Part shown: in pieces, positions 63,575-64,000 of the stretch
Numbering within the stretch: the first letter of the stretch is position 1
Layout: the number at the start of each line of letters is the position of its first letter
Source: Holophagales bacterium
GTDB lineage: Bacteria; Acidobacteriota; Thermoanaerobaculia; Multivoradales; JAGPDF01
Length of the DNA: 64,000 nucleotides
Assembly (NCBI GenBank): GCA_016699405.1
Contig: CP064972.1
Coordinates: forward strand, 992,001 to 1,056,000
Reading direction: 5' to 3'
Notes under the pieces: model-generated
The model's database searches: none
Seen by the model: the letters and a program-made list of their open reading frames with translations, nothing else
What the model was told of the DNA's origin: nothing
Program-made: the position numbers and the translations under genes

Positions 63575-64000
63575 TCAGCGGATCGCGGCGATGCCGTCGC
63601 CGACGAGGATCGGCATCTTGGCGCGGAAGAGGTGGTGGAGGCGCTTGGCGTCGTCGGCGGACATGACGAGCGTGAGCAGCGGCGGATGGGCCGGTTCTTC
63701 GCCACGGATCCGTTGCCAGCCGTCCATCACGGCGTCCTGATAGCGCCTCCATCCATCGAGCTGCGGCACCTCGTTGATCACGTAGAGCTGCCACTCGTTG
63801 TCGAGCCGGACGCGATAGGTGGACGGCTTGTCGTCGTCTCCCGGCTTCTTCGCTGCGGGAGTGGGGGTGGCCCCGGGCTCGGCCGGCGCCTCTTCCTCTT
63901 CGCCCTCCTTGGGATAGGGCTTGAGGGTGACCGGGGCGATCGTCTCGCGATCGGTGTCGCCCGGACCTTCACTCACCGACCAGACCGCCGGGGCGAGCAG
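63575..64000 (-). CDS. Unknown protein, 5' end beyond window
   Basis: This minus-strand frame stays open to the right edge, so the true start lies outside. The visible ~141 codons begin LLAPAVWSVSEGPGDTDRETIAPVTLKPYP; LLAPAVWS could be the end of a signal peptide. A short Glu-rich and Pro/Ala linker (EGEEEEAPAEPGATPTPAAKKPGDDDK) precedes a ~80-residue domain with YRVRLDNEWQLYVINEVPQLDGWRRYQDAVMDGWQRIRG and LLTLVMSADDAKRLHHLFRAKMPILVGDGIAAIR. I do not recognise the family. A GTG at 63976 is a possible internal start. Confidence 0.55.
   Translation of the reverse strand: MLAPAVWSVSEGPGDTDRETIAPVTLKPYPKEGEEEEAPAEPGATPTPAAKKPGDDDKPSTYRVRLDNEWQLYVINEVPQLDGWRRYQDAVMDGWQRIRGEEPAHPPLLTLVMSADDAKRLHHLFRAKMPILVGDGIAAIR

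Overview
This is 64 kb of very GC-rich bacterial DNA. Most reading frames have G or C at the third codon position, so many long antisense ORFs are shadows. The sequence suggests a heterotrophic bacterium with a Gram-negative-type envelope. Pointers are a macromolecular-synthesis operon, a SUF iron-sulfur operon, GTP-dependent PEP carboxykinase, two glutamate-family dehydrogenases, an MEP-pathway enzyme (IspH) and a surface-polysaccharide operon. My best guess at phylum is Acidobacteriota or a relative, but no single gene proves it.

Left third (1-29 kb). A partial GAF-like protein runs off the left edge on the minus strand and diverges from rpsU-mutS2-dnaG-rpoD, an rpsU-dnaG-rpoD operon that also carries mutS2. 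tRNA-Asn and a strong terminator follow. Next comes a plus-strand run of small metabolic genes: an enoyl-CoA isomerase-like crotonase, pterin carbinolamine dehydratase, an FMN reductase and the AmrS-type radical SAM enzyme. Two glutamate dehydrogenase paralogues flank a PAS-GGDEF protein and an unassigned Rossmann protein. Beyond them are a 1052-residue GAF/PEP-pyruvate-binding/nucleotidyltransferase fusion, a lipid- or sugar-modification group (ChbG/HpnK deacetylase, GT2, GT-C), a methyltransferase, pckG, a hotdog thioesterase, a DUF2238 membrane protein, a Lys/Ala-rich histone-like protein and an AI-2E-type transporter.

Middle (29.4-45.8 kb). A complete sufR-sufB-sufC-sufD-sufS-sufU operon starts from a clear promoter, with a perfect 9-7-9 inverted repeat at the predicted transcription start. 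It is followed at about 35.4-40.7 kb by a stretch of visibly different base composition. That stretch holds a membrane-anchored protein of unknown function and a large secreted Asp-box propeller with a duplicated C-terminal domain, and is probably laterally acquired or fast-evolving. Next come back-to-back Na+/H+ and Na+/Ca2+ antiporters, a SpoIIIAA-like/R3H ATPase and a DUF3108 protein.

Right third (45.9-64 kb). An ECF sigma factor overlaps its ChrR-like anti-sigma factor, followed by ispH-purD. A promoter then drives ricT, an Hfq-like Sm protein and pdxA; the first two genes overlap by ATGA. A seven-gene minus-strand operon (61.1 to 51.8 kb) of coupled membrane proteins and glycosyltransferases ends in a polyprenyl-phosphate sugar-1-phosphate transferase. 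serS, tRNA-Ser(UGA), a YgjP-type metallopeptidase and a partial protein close the window.

Several genes have a TA-rich -10 box only about 7-15 bases before the start codon, suggesting leaderless or very short-leader transcripts. I saw no CRISPR array, insertion sequence, prophage or rRNA gene.
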